Part shown: positions 16,659-26,299 of the stretch, piece after piece
How the letters are laid out: each line of letters starts with the position of its first letter
Position numbering within the stretch: position 1 is the first letter of the stretch
Source of the DNA: JAGPHI01 sp036641735
GTDB taxonomy: Bacteria > Bacillota > Clostridia > Oscillospirales > Ruminococcaceae
Reading direction: 5' to 3'
NCBI GenBank assembly: GCA_036641735.1
Contig: JAVWEG010000013.1
Coordinates: 1 to 34,939 of the forward strand
Length of the DNA: 34,939 nt
Position numbers and translations under genes: made by a program
Notes under the pieces: model-generated
The model's database searches: none
What the model was told of the DNA's origin: nothing
The model's input: only the letters and a program-made list of their open reading frames with translations

Positions 16659-18472
16659 CTCAAACAATTTTTCAGTACGTACTTTATCTTTTAATATTAG
16701 TTGTATTCGCAGTTCCGCTTGGATTATATATTGCCAAAGTGATGAACGGTGAAAAAACAATTTTTACAAAAGTACTTGTGCCTTGTGAAAACGCAATATA
16801 TAAGGTACTTAAAGTAAAAGCAGGCGAAGAAATGACCTGTAAAAAATATCTTGTCAGCGTTTTGGCTTTTTCGGGAATAAGCTTTGTCTTTGTGTTTTTA
16901 TTACAGCTTTTGCAAGGTGTATTACCCCTAAATTCTCAGCATTTAGGCGCTGTAAAATGGGATTTGGCATTTAATACAGCATCTAGCTTTGTCACCAATA
17001 CTAACTGGCAGTCCTACAGCGGCGAAAGTACTTTAAGCTATCTTACACAAAGCTTAGGGCTTACCGTACAAAATTTCGTTTCAGCGGCAGTGGGAATAGC
17101 CGTATTATTTGCACTTATCCGCGGATTTATCAGAATAAAATCCGATGGTCTTGGCAGCTTTTGGGTGGATATTACAAGAATTATTTTATATATACTTTTG
17201 CCTATTAATATCGTAATCTCGCTTTGTCTTGTAGGCGGTGGTGTAGTACAGTCTTTAAAAGCAGGTGAAAAAGTTTTGCTGCTAGAGCCTATCGCCGTCA
17301 CACAAAACGGCGATATTATTGAGAATGCAGTGATTGACATTAATACAAATACTGTTACTGTAAACGGACAAATTATTGCAAACGCTGAAATTGTTACAGA
17401 GCAATTTGTGCCATTAGGCGCTGCTGCCGGTCAAATAGCAATAAAGCAATCGGGTACAAACGGAGGTGGATTTTTTGGCACTAACTCAGCTCACCCTTTT
17501 GAAAATCCAAATCCTTTTACTAATATGATAGAAATGCTTTCTATTTTATTGATACCTATGGCATTGTGTTTTACTTTTGGCAAAAACGTAAAAAACCAAA
17601 AGCAAGGTATTGCTATTTTTATGGCGATGTTTATATGTCTTTGTGTCGCTCTTAGCGTTATCGCAATAAACGAACAGATTGCCACTCCTCAATTAGCGCA
17701 AAACGGCGCTGTTGACATATCCAATATTAATCAATCGGGTGGTAATATGGAGGGCAAGGAGGCGCGCTTTGGCATTGCAGCTTCTTCTACTTGGGCGGCA
17801 TTTACTACAGCGGCATCTAACGGTTCTGTAAACTCTATGCACGACAGCTTTACACCGCTTGGCGGTATGATGGCTATGTTGCAAATGCAGCTTGGCGAAG
17901 TAATTTTCGGAGGAGTGGGCTGCGGACTTTATGGTATGCTCGGTTTTGCTATTTTAACGGTATTTATCGCAGGGCTTATGGTGGGGAGAACGCCCGAATT
18001 TTTGGGTAAAAAAATTGAACCCTTTGAGATGAAATGGGCGGTTATATTATGCCTTGCTACCCCTGTTGCCATTTTGGTAGGCAGCGGCATTGCAGCGGCT
18101 GTACCTCAAGTAGCACAAAGCTTGCATAACAGCGGAGCGCACGGATTTTCAGAGCTTTTATACACCTACACCTCAGCAGGAGGCAATAACGGCTCTGCAT
18201 TTGCAGGCTTTAACGCAAACACTGTATTTATCAATATAACGCTTGCAATTTCAATGCTATTTGCTAGATTTGTTCCAATGGCAGGTACACTTTTTATTGC
18301 AGGAAATCTTGCAAGTAAAAAGAAAATTGCAGTAACAGCCGGCACACTTTCCACCACAAACGGACTGTTTGTATTTTTACTTATATTTGTAGTTTTACTG
18401 ATTGGTGCATTAAGCTTTTTGCCTGCGCTTGCATTAGGGCCAATTGCCGAGTTTTTAAAAAGTATAGGTTAA
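16655..18472 (+). CDS. kdpA: KdpA, potassium channel-like subunit
   Basis: A 605-residue membrane protein of the high-affinity K+ pump, with four channel-like repeats. Filter segments are visible: TNTNWQSYSGE (114-124), GTNGGGFFGTNSAHPFENP (267-285), the CGLYGML region near 425, and AGGNNGSAFAGF near 508. It is about 45 residues longer than the usual 555-560. The excess sits in the outside loop at about 205-255 and contains two similar short strands, NGDIIENAVI and NGQIIANAEI. Otherwise complete. kdpB does not follow directly: a long palindrome begins at the stop codon. Confidence 0.97.
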   Translation: MTQTIFQYVLYLLILVVFAVPLGLYIAKVMNGEKTIFTKVLVPCENAIYKVLKVKAGEEMTCKKYLVSVLAFSGISFVFVFLLQLLQGVLPLNSQHLGAVKWDLAFNTASSFVTNTNWQSYSGESTLSYLTQSLGLTVQNFVSAAVGIAVLFALIRGFIRIKSDGLGSFWVDITRIILYILLPINIVISLCLVGGGVVQSLKAGEKVLLLEPIAVTQNGDIIENAVIDINTNTVTVNGQIIANAEIVTEQFVPLGAAAGQIAIKQSGTNGGGFFGTNSAHPFENPNPFTNMIEMLSILLIPMALCFTFGKNVKNQKQGIAIFMAMFICLCVALSVIAINEQIATPQLAQNGAVDISNINQSGGNMEGKEARFGIAASSTWAAFTTAASNGSVNSMHDSFTPLGGMMAMLQMQLGEVIFGGVGCGLYGMLGFAILTVFIAGLMVGRTPEFLGKKIEPFEMKWAVILCLATPVAILVGSGIAAAVPQVAQSLHNSGAHGFSELLYTYTSAGGNNGSAFAGFNANTVFINITLAISMLFARFVPMAGTLFIAGNLASKKKIAVTAGTLSTTNGLFVFLLIFVVLLIGALSFLPALALGPIAEFLKSIG

Positions 18473-18634
18473 TACTCATCCAACTCTAAAACACTCGTTA
18501 GCTTTTGTATTTTTATCCCACAGCAACCACATTATGAACCGTGAATACACAAAGTATTCACGAACCCTAATGCGGCCGCTGTGAAATAAAAATCCTCGCA
18601 AGCTAATCCAAGCGTTTTAGAATTAGATGAGTAT
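18472..18634. repeat. 163-bp interrupted palindrome between kdpA and kdpB
   Basis: The whole spacer folds on itself around 18551. Paired arms from outside in: ATACTCATC 18472-18480 with 18626-18634; CTAAAAC 18486-18492 with 18614-18620; TTAGCTT 18498-18504 with 18600-18606; ATTTTTAT 18509-18516 with 18586-18593; CACAGC 18519-18524 with 18578-18583; CCACATTA 18527-18534 with 18568-18575 (one mismatch); GTGAATAC 18541-18548 with 18554-18561. Loop ACAAA. Short unpaired stretches separate the stems. It could be a structured RNA tuning kdpA against kdpBC, or a MITE-like or palindromic repeat inserted in the operon. There is no T-run, so it is not a standard terminator. Confidence 0.9.
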
Positions 18635-18657
18635 AACAAGAGAAAAGAGAGAGATTA

Positions 18658-20721
18658 ATGTTTACTAAAACTAAGTTTGTTGATAAGAAAATGTTTTTAA
18701 GAGCAATAAAAGATTCGTTTATAAAATTAAGTCCAAAAAACCAAAGTAAAAATCCTGTAATGCTTTTAGTATATATATCTGCGATTTTAACGAGCATTTT
18801 GTGGATAGCGGCATTATTTGGTCTGCGTGATGTGAGCATTTGGTACACCTTTGCCATTGCTGTAATTTTGTGGTTCACCGTAATATTTGCAAATTTTGCC
18901 GAAGCTATTGCCGAGGGCAGAGGCAAAGCGCAAGCGGATTCGCTTCGTGCCGCAAAAAAAGATGTAGAGGCACACCTTATTCCCTCTATTGAAGAAAAAA
19001 ATGCTGTTTTAAATATTTCTTCGGCATTGCTTAAAAAAGGCAATATCGTAATAGTGAAAGCAGGCGAACAAATACCCGCAGACGGTGAAGTAATTGACGG
19101 CGCTGCTTCTGTGGACGAAAGTGCAATTACAGGTGAATCTGCTCCCGTCATCCGCGAAAGCGGCGGTGACAGAAGCGCCGTTACAGGCGGCACCACCGTT
19201 CTTTCCGATTGGATTATTATACAAGTTACAAGTGAAGTAGGCGAAAGCTTTTTAGATAAAATGATTGCTATGGTAGAGGGCGCTTCACGCAAAAAAACGC
19301 CGAACGAAATTGCACTGCAAATCTTTCTTGTGGCACTGTCTATTATTTTTATCTTAGTTACAATGTCACTTTATACCTATTCGGCTTTTTCCGCAAAGCT
19401 TGCCGATGTTATTAATCCTACTTCTGTTACTACCCTTGTAGCATTACTTGTTTGTCTTGCCCCCACCACTATCGGCGCACTTCTTTCCGCAATCGGAATT
19501 GCAGGTATGAGCAGATTAAACCAAGCAAATGTGCTTGCAATGAGCGGAAGAGCAATAGAAGCGGCTGGTGATGTAGATATTTTGATGCTTGATAAAACAG
19601 GTACAATCACACTTGGAAATCGTCAGGCGGCAGCTTTTATTGCAGTAGACGGAGTAGCTGAAAAAGAGCTTGCCGATGCCGCTCAGCTTTCCTCTCTTGC
19701 CGATGAAACACCTGAGGGAAGAAGCGTTGTGGTATTGGCAAAAGAAAAATTTAACATTCGCGGCAGAAGCCTTTCGGACAAAGGAATGACATTTATTCCA
19801 TTTACAGCAACAACTCGTATGAGTGGAGTGGATTTTGAAAACAATTCCATACGCAAGGGCGCTGCGGACTCTGTAAAAGATTATGTATCAGCAAATGGCG
19901 GTATTTATAGTAAAGAATGTGATGATGCAGTAAAGTCTGTATCAAATCAGGGCGGCACACCGCTTGTCGTTGCGAAAAACCATAAAATTTTAGGTGTAAT
20001 TCATCTTAAAGATATAATAAAGCAAGGCGTACAAGAAAAATTTGCAGACTTGCGCAAAATGGGCATAAAAACCATTATGATTACGGGCGACAATCCTCTT
20101 ACCGCGGCGGCGATTGCAGCGGAAGCAGGAGTCGACGATTTTCTTGCCGAAGCCACTCCCGAGGCAAAGCTTACAATGATAAGAAATTTTCAGGCACAAG
20201 GGCATCTTGTGGCAATGACAGGTGATGGTACAAATGACGCTCCTGCTCTTGCGCAGGCAGATGTTGCCGTTGCTATGAACACAGGCACACAAGCGGCAAA
20301 AGAGGCAGGAAATATGGTAGACCTTGATTCTTCTCCTACAAAGCTTATAGACATTGTACGCATTGGCAAGCAGCTTTTAATGACAAGGGGCAGCTTAACC
20401 ACGTTTTCAATTGCAAACGATTTGGCAAAATATTTTGCAATTATTCCTGCCCTTTTTATTGGGCTTTATCCTCAGCTTTCAGCTTTAAATATAATGGGAT
20501 TACATTCTCCGCAAAGCGCGGTTTTGTCTGCAATTATATATAACGCGCTTATTATTGTAGCACTTATTCCCCTTGCCTTAAAAGGTGTAAAATACCGCGA
20601 AGTTTCAGCAGAAAAGCTACTTGTACAAAATCTTTTAATATATGGTGTGGGTGGGCTTATTGCACCGTTTATATTTATAAAGCTTATTGATATACTGCTT
20701 GTTTTAATAAACGTAGTATAG
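18658..20721 (+). CDS. kdpB: KdpB, P-type ATPase subunit
   Basis: A 687-residue P-type ATPase that powers K+ uptake through KdpA. Visible parts: TGES at 158-161 (S161 corresponds to the serine whose phosphorylation inhibits the E. coli pump), phosphorylated D312 in DKTGTITLGN, the nucleotide-domain KGA motif, TGDNPLTA, and the hinge TGDGTNDAPALAQADVAVAM. Membrane segments lie near 35-85, 215-285 and in the last 110 residues. The ribosome site is AGAGAG, weaker than in neighbours, and lies just after the palindrome. Intact full length. Confidence 0.97.
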   Translation: MFTKTKFVDKKMFLRAIKDSFIKLSPKNQSKNPVMLLVYISAILTSILWIAALFGLRDVSIWYTFAIAVILWFTVIFANFAEAIAEGRGKAQADSLRAAKKDVEAHLIPSIEEKNAVLNISSALLKKGNIVIVKAGEQIPADGEVIDGAASVDESAITGESAPVIRESGGDRSAVTGGTTVLSDWIIIQVTSEVGESFLDKMIAMVEGASRKKTPNEIALQIFLVALSIIFILVTMSLYTYSAFSAKLADVINPTSVTTLVALLVCLAPTTIGALLSAIGIAGMSRLNQANVLAMSGRAIEAAGDVDILMLDKTGTITLGNRQAAAFIAVDGVAEKELADAAQLSSLADETPEGRSVVVLAKEKFNIRGRSLSDKGMTFIPFTATTRMSGVDFENNSIRKGAADSVKDYVSANGGIYSKECDDAVKSVSNQGGTPLVVAKNHKILGVIHLKDIIKQGVQEKFADLRKMGIKTIMITGDNPLTAAAIAAEAGVDDFLAEATPEAKLTMIRNFQAQGHLVAMTGDGTNDAPALAQADVAVAMNTGTQAAKEAGNMVDLDSSPTKLIDIVRIGKQLLMTRGSLTTFSIANDLAKYFAIIPALFIGLYPQLSALNIMGLHSPQSAVLSAIIYNALIIVALIPLALKGVKYREVSAEKLLVQNLLIYGVGGLIAPFIFIKLIDILLVLINVV

Positions 20722-20740
20722 TTTTACGAAAGGAAATTTT

Positions 20741-21346
20741 ATGAAAACAATAAAATCTGTTTTACCTCGTGCCGCAATGCTTTTGTTAATATTTACTGTA
20801 ATATGCGGTGTGATTTACACCTCTATTATTACAGGATTTGCGCAGCTCGCTTTTCGTGAAAAAGCAAACGGAAGCATAATTGAAGTAAACAGCAAAAAAT
20901 ACGGCAGTGAATTACTCGCACAGCATTATACCGATTTATCTCATATGTGGGGGCGCATTATGAATTTGGATTTATCAACATTTAAAGATGAAAATGGAAA
21001 ACGTCTTATGTATGCTGCGCCGTCTAATCTAAGCCCTGCAAGCGAAGAATATGAAAAAATAGTGGCAAAAAGAGTAGAAATGATAAAAGCCGCTAATCCC
21101 GATATGAAAGAAGCGGCAATTCCCGTGGATTTAGTAACCTGCTCCGGCAGTGGGCTGGACCCGCATATCTCAAAGGCAGCTGCTGCTGATTATCAAGTGG
21201 CAAGATTGGCAAAGGCTAACAACAAATCAGAGAGCGACATAAATGCAATTATCCAAAAATGTACTACGGGAAAGCTCTTTGGTATATTTGGCGAAGAAAC
21301 AGTGAATGTTCTTAAAATAAATTTGATGATTGACGGTATTTTGTAG
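20741..21346 (+). CDS. kdpC: KdpC, K+-transporting ATPase accessory subunit
   Basis: A 201-residue protein with one N-terminal membrane helix (about 11-33) and an outside domain holding the conserved PSNLSP and SGSGLDPHIS motifs. KdpC stabilises the KdpAB complex. AAAGGA lies before the ATG, 19 bases after kdpB. Normal length. Confidence 0.96.
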   Translation: MKTIKSVLPRAAMLLLIFTVICGVIYTSIITGFAQLAFREKANGSIIEVNSKKYGSELLAQHYTDLSHMWGRIMNLDLSTFKDENGKRLMYAAPSNLSPASEEYEKIVAKRVEMIKAANPDMKEAAIPVDLVTCSGSGLDPHISKAAAADYQVARLAKANNKSESDINAIIQKCTTGKLFGIFGEETVNVLKINLMIDGIL

Positions 21347-21377
21347 TATAATGAAAATCTGAGAGAGGGGCGAAGCA

Positions 21378-24068
21378 GTGGAGGAGAAAAGACAAAATCC
21401 CGACGAATTGTTAAAGCAAATTAAAATAGATGATAATGTACAAAACCGAGGGCATTTAAAAATATTTTTCGGTTACGCGGCAGGAGTGGGCAAAACCTAT
21501 GCTATGTTAAAAGCTGCTCGTGCAGCACAAAAGCATAGTATAGATGTGATTGTAGGATATGTGGAGCCTCACACAAGACCTGCAACAATCGCACTGCTGG
21601 ACAGCTTGGAAAAGCTACCTAATTTCACTGTATGCCACAAGGGAATTGTATTAAATGAATTTGATTTAGATGGTGCAATAAAACGCAAGCCCAAGCTTAT
21701 TTTAGTAGATGAGCTTGCGCATACCAATTCATCTGAATGTCGTCACGCAAAGCGATATCAAGATATTGCCGAATTACTCACCGCAGGTATTGACGTATAC
21801 ACCACTGTTAATGTGCAGCATATAGAAAGCTTAAACGACGTTGTAGCGGCAATTACAGGCATTACTGTACACGAGCGAATACCCGATACTGTGTTTGATA
21901 ATGCAGACCAAGTAGAGCTTGTTGATATAGAACCTGATGAGCTGATAGAGCGCCTTCACTCAGGTAAAATATATAAAGAAACTCAAGCTCAAAAAGCACT
22001 TCAAAATTTTTTCGATGTAAAAAATCTCGTTGCACTGCGTGAAATCGCATTGCGCCGCTGTGCTGACCGCATAAACAAGATGTCGGAAAAAGTTAGAGGC
22101 AGTACAGGAAACGACTATTATACAGATGAACATATTTTGGTTTGCTTGTCATCTTCCCCAACAAACCAAAAAATTATTCGCACTGCGGCACGTATGGCAA
22201 ATGCTTTCAGGGGCAAATTTACCGCGCTTTTTGTGGAAACCTCCGATTTTACGGTAATGAGTGAAGAAAATAAAAACCGACTGCGAAAGAATATCCATTT
22301 AGCGGAGCAATTAGGCGCGACTATAGAAACCGTTTGCGGCGATGATATACCATTACAAATTTCAGAATTTGCAAGGGTATCCGGTGTTTCTAAAATAGTA
22401 CTTGGGCGCAATAATGCAAAGCGAAAATATTTTTTTGGTACATCTTCCCTTACTGAAAAGCTGTCCGCCACTGCACCCAATTTGGATATTTATATTATTC
22501 CTGATAAAGCAATTCCGAGCTACAAGCCTGCAAAAGCAAAAAAACAGCTTAAATTCGTACTTTCAGATATAATAAAAAGTGCTATAATGTTAGTATTGGC
22601 AACTGCTCTAGGATTTGTTTTTTCAAGCTTTGGATTTTCAGAAGCCAACATTATAACAGTTTATATTTTAAGTGTACTCATCACCGCAATCATCACCACT
22701 CAACGCGGATATAGTTTAATTTCCTCTATTATTAGTGTATTAACGTTTAATTTTTTCTTTACCGTGCCAAAATTTTCGTTTAACGCCTATGATGCAGGCT
22801 ACCCCGCAACATTTCTTATTATGTTTGTTTCGGCATTTATCACAAGTACTTTAGCTGTAAAAATAAAACAGCACGCAAGGCAATCTGCCGAAACTGCCTA
22901 TCGCACCAAAATATTGTTAGAGACTAATCAGCTATTACAAAAAGGCAGGCTTAAATCGGAAATTGTTTCAATTACCGCAAATCAGCTTACAAAATTGCTG
23001 TCACGAAGCATTTCATTTTATCTTGTGGAAAACAAAGAGCTTTCAGAGCCGCTTGTTTTTAAATCGGACGAAGATACGCAATCGGAAAACTATGTGAGCG
23101 CAAACGAAAAAGCTGTTGCAGCGTGGGTTTACAAGAACAACAAGCACGCAGGAGCTACCACTAATACACTTGGCAGTGCAAAATGCCTCTATCTTGCAGT
23201 AAGAGCAAACGACACGGTTTATGGCGTTGTAGGAATTGTAATAAATCACACTCCCCTTGATTCGTTCGAAAACAGTATAATGCTTTCTATTTTAGGCGAA
23301 TGTGGGCTTGCGCTCGAAAATGAAAAGGCTATAAAAGAGCGTGAGCAAGCAGCAATTATTGCTAAAAACGAACAGCTCAGAGCGAATTTATTGCGCTCAA
23401 TCTCTCACGATTTAAGAACACCGCTCACCTCTATTTCAGGCAATGCGGGAATACTGCTTGCAAGTGGAAAATCCATAGACGAAACTAGAAAAAACAAGCT
23501 TTACACAGATATTTACGACGACTCTTTATGGCTTATAAATCTTGTGGAAAACTTGCTTTCGGTAACTCGCTTAGAGGACGGCAGTATGAATTTGCATATG
23601 ACAGCGGAGCTTATGAGCGAGGTAATTGATGAAGCGTTACAGCATATTAATAGAAACAGCGTGGAACATAAAATAACGGTACAGTCCGCAAATGACTTAA
23701 TTATGGCAAAAATGGACGTTAGGCTTATTGTTCAAGTAATTATAAATATTGTAGACAATGCTATCAAATACACACCTGTTGGTTCCGAAATTATCATATC
23801 GGTATCAAAGCAAGGTGACAAGGTTTTAACTCAAATATCAGATAATGGCAATGGCTTGTCACAGGAAGCAAAGGAACATATTTTTGAGATGTTTTATACT
23901 GCTAATACAAAGGTTGCCGACAGCCGACGTGGAATGGGCTTAGGCTTAGCGCTTTGCAAATCAATTGTAATGGCACACAGCGGCGAAATAACCGCTTCGG
24001 ATAACAAGCCGCAAGGAACAATTTTCAGCTTTACGCTACCGTATGAAGAGGTGAAAATATATGAATAA
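21378..24068 (+). CDS. kdpD: KdpD, potassium/osmotic sensor histidine kinase
   Basis: An 896-residue sensor. The N-terminal KdpD domain has Walker A GYAAGVGKT (32-40) and a Walker B-like VDELAHTN. It is followed by a universal-stress-like domain (about 250-375), four membrane helices (about 400-495), a GAF-like region (500-650), and a kinase core with H677 in SHDLRTPL, N-box NIVDNAIKYTP and G-box GMGLGLALCKS. It responds to low K+ or high ionic strength and phosphorylates KdpE. The USP domain is a known c-di-AMP binding site in some Firmicute KdpD proteins. Start GTG with GAGAGGGG upstream. It overlaps kdpE by eight bases. Confidence 0.97.
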   Translation: MEEKRQNPDELLKQIKIDDNVQNRGHLKIFFGYAAGVGKTYAMLKAARAAQKHSIDVIVGYVEPHTRPATIALLDSLEKLPNFTVCHKGIVLNEFDLDGAIKRKPKLILVDELAHTNSSECRHAKRYQDIAELLTAGIDVYTTVNVQHIESLNDVVAAITGITVHERIPDTVFDNADQVELVDIEPDELIERLHSGKIYKETQAQKALQNFFDVKNLVALREIALRRCADRINKMSEKVRGSTGNDYYTDEHILVCLSSSPTNQKIIRTAARMANAFRGKFTALFVETSDFTVMSEENKNRLRKNIHLAEQLGATIETVCGDDIPLQISEFARVSGVSKIVLGRNNAKRKYFFGTSSLTEKLSATAPNLDIYIIPDKAIPSYKPAKAKKQLKFVLSDIIKSAIMLVLATALGFVFSSFGFSEANIITVYILSVLITAIITTQRGYSLISSIISVLTFNFFFTVPKFSFNAYDAGYPATFLIMFVSAFITSTLAVKIKQHARQSAETAYRTKILLETNQLLQKGRLKSEIVSITANQLTKLLSRSISFYLVENKELSEPLVFKSDEDTQSENYVSANEKAVAAWVYKNNKHAGATTNTLGSAKCLYLAVRANDTVYGVVGIVINHTPLDSFENSIMLSILGECGLALENEKAIKEREQAAIIAKNEQLRANLLRSISHDLRTPLTSISGNAGILLASGKSIDETRKNKLYTDIYDDSLWLINLVENLLSVTRLEDGSMNLHMTAELMSEVIDEALQHINRNSVEHKITVQSANDLIMAKMDVRLIVQVIINIVDNAIKYTPVGSEIIISVSKQGDKVLTQISDNGNGLSQEAKEHIFEMFYTANTKVADSRRGMGLGLALCKSIVMAHSGEITASDNKPQGTIFSFTLPYEEVKIYE

Positions 24069-24759
24069 ACCGCTTATTTTAGTGGTAGAAGATGATTCTG
24101 CCGTACGTAATTTAATCGCAACCACTCTTGAAACGCACGATTATAAATATCATACAGCCAATACGGGAGAAGCTGCAATATTAGAGGCTGTTTCACACAA
24201 TCCCAATGTTGTACTGCTTGATTTAGGGCTGCCCGATATGGACGGTGTAGACATTATAAAAAAAATTCGCACTTGGTCAACAATGCCAATTATTGTAATC
24301 AGTGCGCGAAGCGAGGACACCGATAAAATAGATGCATTAGATGCCGGTGCTGACGATTATTTAACCAAGCCGTTTTCCGTAGAGGAGCTACTGGCTAGGC
24401 TACGAGTAACAATGCGTAGGCTAAACTATACGCAAAATGCCGAGGGCGGCACAAACACGGAATTTACAAGCGGAGATTTAAAGGTGGACTATGCCGCTGG
24501 CTGCGCATATATGCACGGACAAGAGCTGCATTTAACGCCAATTGAGTATAAACTGCTCTGTCTGCTTTCCAAAAACGTAGGCAAAGTGCTTACTCATACT
24601 TATATCACGCGAGAAATTTGGGGAAACGCTTGGGATAATGATGTTGCCTCCTTACGAGTATTTATGGCAACGCTTCGTAAAAAGCTTGAGCCTGAGGCTA
24701 CTTCACCCAAATATATTCAAACCCACGTAGGCGTTGGTTATAGAATGGTAAAGTTATAA
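24061..24759 (+). CDS. kdpE: KdpE, OmpR-family response regulator
   Basis: A 232-residue regulator. The receiver domain has D11/D12, phospho-acceptor D54 (VVLLDLGLPD) and K in LTKPF. It is followed by a winged-helix DNA-binding domain with LTPIEYKLLCLLSKN and the end HVGVGYRMV. It activates the kdp promoter. Overlap with kdpD and a downstream terminator mark the end of the operon. Confidence 0.96.
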   Translation: MNKPLILVVEDDSAVRNLIATTLETHDYKYHTANTGEAAILEAVSHNPNVVLLDLGLPDMDGVDIIKKIRTWSTMPIIVISARSEDTDKIDALDAGADDYLTKPFSVEELLARLRVTMRRLNYTQNAEGGTNTEFTSGDLKVDYAAGCAYMHGQELHLTPIEYKLLCLLSKNVGKVLTHTYITREIWGNAWDNDVASLRVFMATLRKKLEPEATSPKYIQTHVGVGYRMVKL

Positions 24760-24806
24760 AAAAGCTGTTTTAAATATTACAATATATATTTAATAATGCT
24801 AAACGC

Positions 24807-24852
24807 AAAAGCAGTGCGAATATGCCAAAAGGCAAATTTGCACTGCTTTTAA
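24807..24852. terminator. Bidirectional terminator between kdp and the LanFEG-RK unit
   Basis: AAAAGCAGTGCGAA (24807-24820) pairs with TTTGCACTGCTTTT (24837-24850, one G-T pair), with an inner TGCC/GGCA stem. It has T-rich flanks on both strands, so it can end kdpE transcripts and those of the convergent kinase gene. Confidence 0.85.
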
Positions 24853-24936
24853 TTGTTCTACTCAAAGCCTCGTTTTGCTGTATGCAGCTTGATAAAAAAT
24901 TGCGTACAAGGACAATAATAAGTCAAGCTGCTATAT

Positions 24937-26299
24937 TTAAAAGGTTTTTGCAAAGCTGATTGAAACTTGCGCTCCTTGTTCTTTGGATTTATTTTCAATC
25001 ATCAATGCTCCCCCGTGCATTTCCGCTACTTTTTTTTGCAAAGCTCAATCCTAAGCCGTAATGTTTATCTGCTCTTGAAGCGTCTTGCGTGAAAAAATCT
25101 TGAGTCGCCTTTTTTAGGCTTTCCGAGGAAAATCCTGCTCCGCAATCGCTAATTTCAAATACTGTATAGCTTTCACTATCTCTTACAATGATATCAATAT
25201 TACTGTTTTTACAGGAATAGCGCACCGCATTATCTATAATATTGATAATGGCACGTTTCGCAATTTCTTTATCTATATAAATGGAATTGCCTTTTGCGCA
25301 ATTTTTCAGATTAATATTTATTCCTTTGCTTTTGCAAAGCGGCAGTGCAAAGCTCGTAATTTCGTTTGTAAAATCATTTAAATCTATCTGCTCCCTATTA
25401 AATGCTAAAGCGCCATCATTAACAACACCCATTAACAATTCCAAATACTTTTCAATTGTATCGGAATTTGTCATAATATATGAAAGTAATTCCCTGTTTT
25501 CTTTTACACTCTCTTCTTCTGCCAATAACTCAGCATTGCCTTTTATCACTGTTAATGGTGTTTTAATATCGTGAGCAAGTGCCGAAAGCTGCGCTTTTAG
25601 CTGCTGTTCTTTATTCCATTGCTCGTTTAACGAAACTGTTAAAGCTATTTTAAGCTTATCAATTGCCGCTAAAGACGTATTAAATTCCATAATTTTTGTA
25701 GGCTTCATTTCAAAATCCAAGTCTTGTGCTTCTATCTTTTCGGTAGCTGTAATAATAGGAATTAAACTCAGCTTTAATTTTTTGCTGAACTTGGATGCTG
25801 TAACGATGGTAAATAAAACAATCAAACCTAAAAGGACGAATAGAAATATCGCTTCGGGATAAGGAATAAATCTATTCAAGTAAGCATTAGAAAAATGCGC
25901 AAGAATATCATATTTAATTACAATTTTATTTTCATTTGTCTGTTTTATTATCTTATAAGCTTCAGAATATGATTTAGTGCCATTTAACAAAAATGACTTT
26001 GTTTTTTTTATATCGGTTTCACTCATATCTTTGTCAATAATTCCAATTTTTTCGTCTATTACAATATAACTGCAATATGGCGGCACTTTGCTCTTATCAA
26101 AATTTTCACGTAAAGCGTTATCTATTTCATTTAATTTAATATCCGCATAATTTGCCGGCAAAACAATACCGCTTTTTAAACAAGCGGAAGCCAGAATAAT
26201 CATAGTAATAATTAGGGCTATTATGGCAGCGGAAAGGCCTATAATATGATTTAAAAACAGTTTGAATATAGAAATTGCTTTTTTCTTTTTTATTTCCAT
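24937..26299 (-). pseudogene. LanK/CprK-like sensor histidine kinase, frameshifted near the end
   Basis: Two membrane helices (about 15-40 and 150-168) flank an outside domain. A short linker leads to the kinase core with H243 in LAHDIKTPLT, N-box NIIDNAVRYS and G-box HYGLGLSFAKK. Directly after this the frame changes in a run of eight A (25037-25030, minus strand), and the read frame ends at 24995 with a foreign tail, SSGNARGSIDD. With seven A the frame continues VAEMHGGALMIENKSKEQG and stops at 24937, the normal end of such kinases. So the present sequence loses about 34 residues of the ATPase domain. It overlaps the response regulator by ten bases. It may be damaged, switchable, or a base-calling error. 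Confidence 0.88.
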
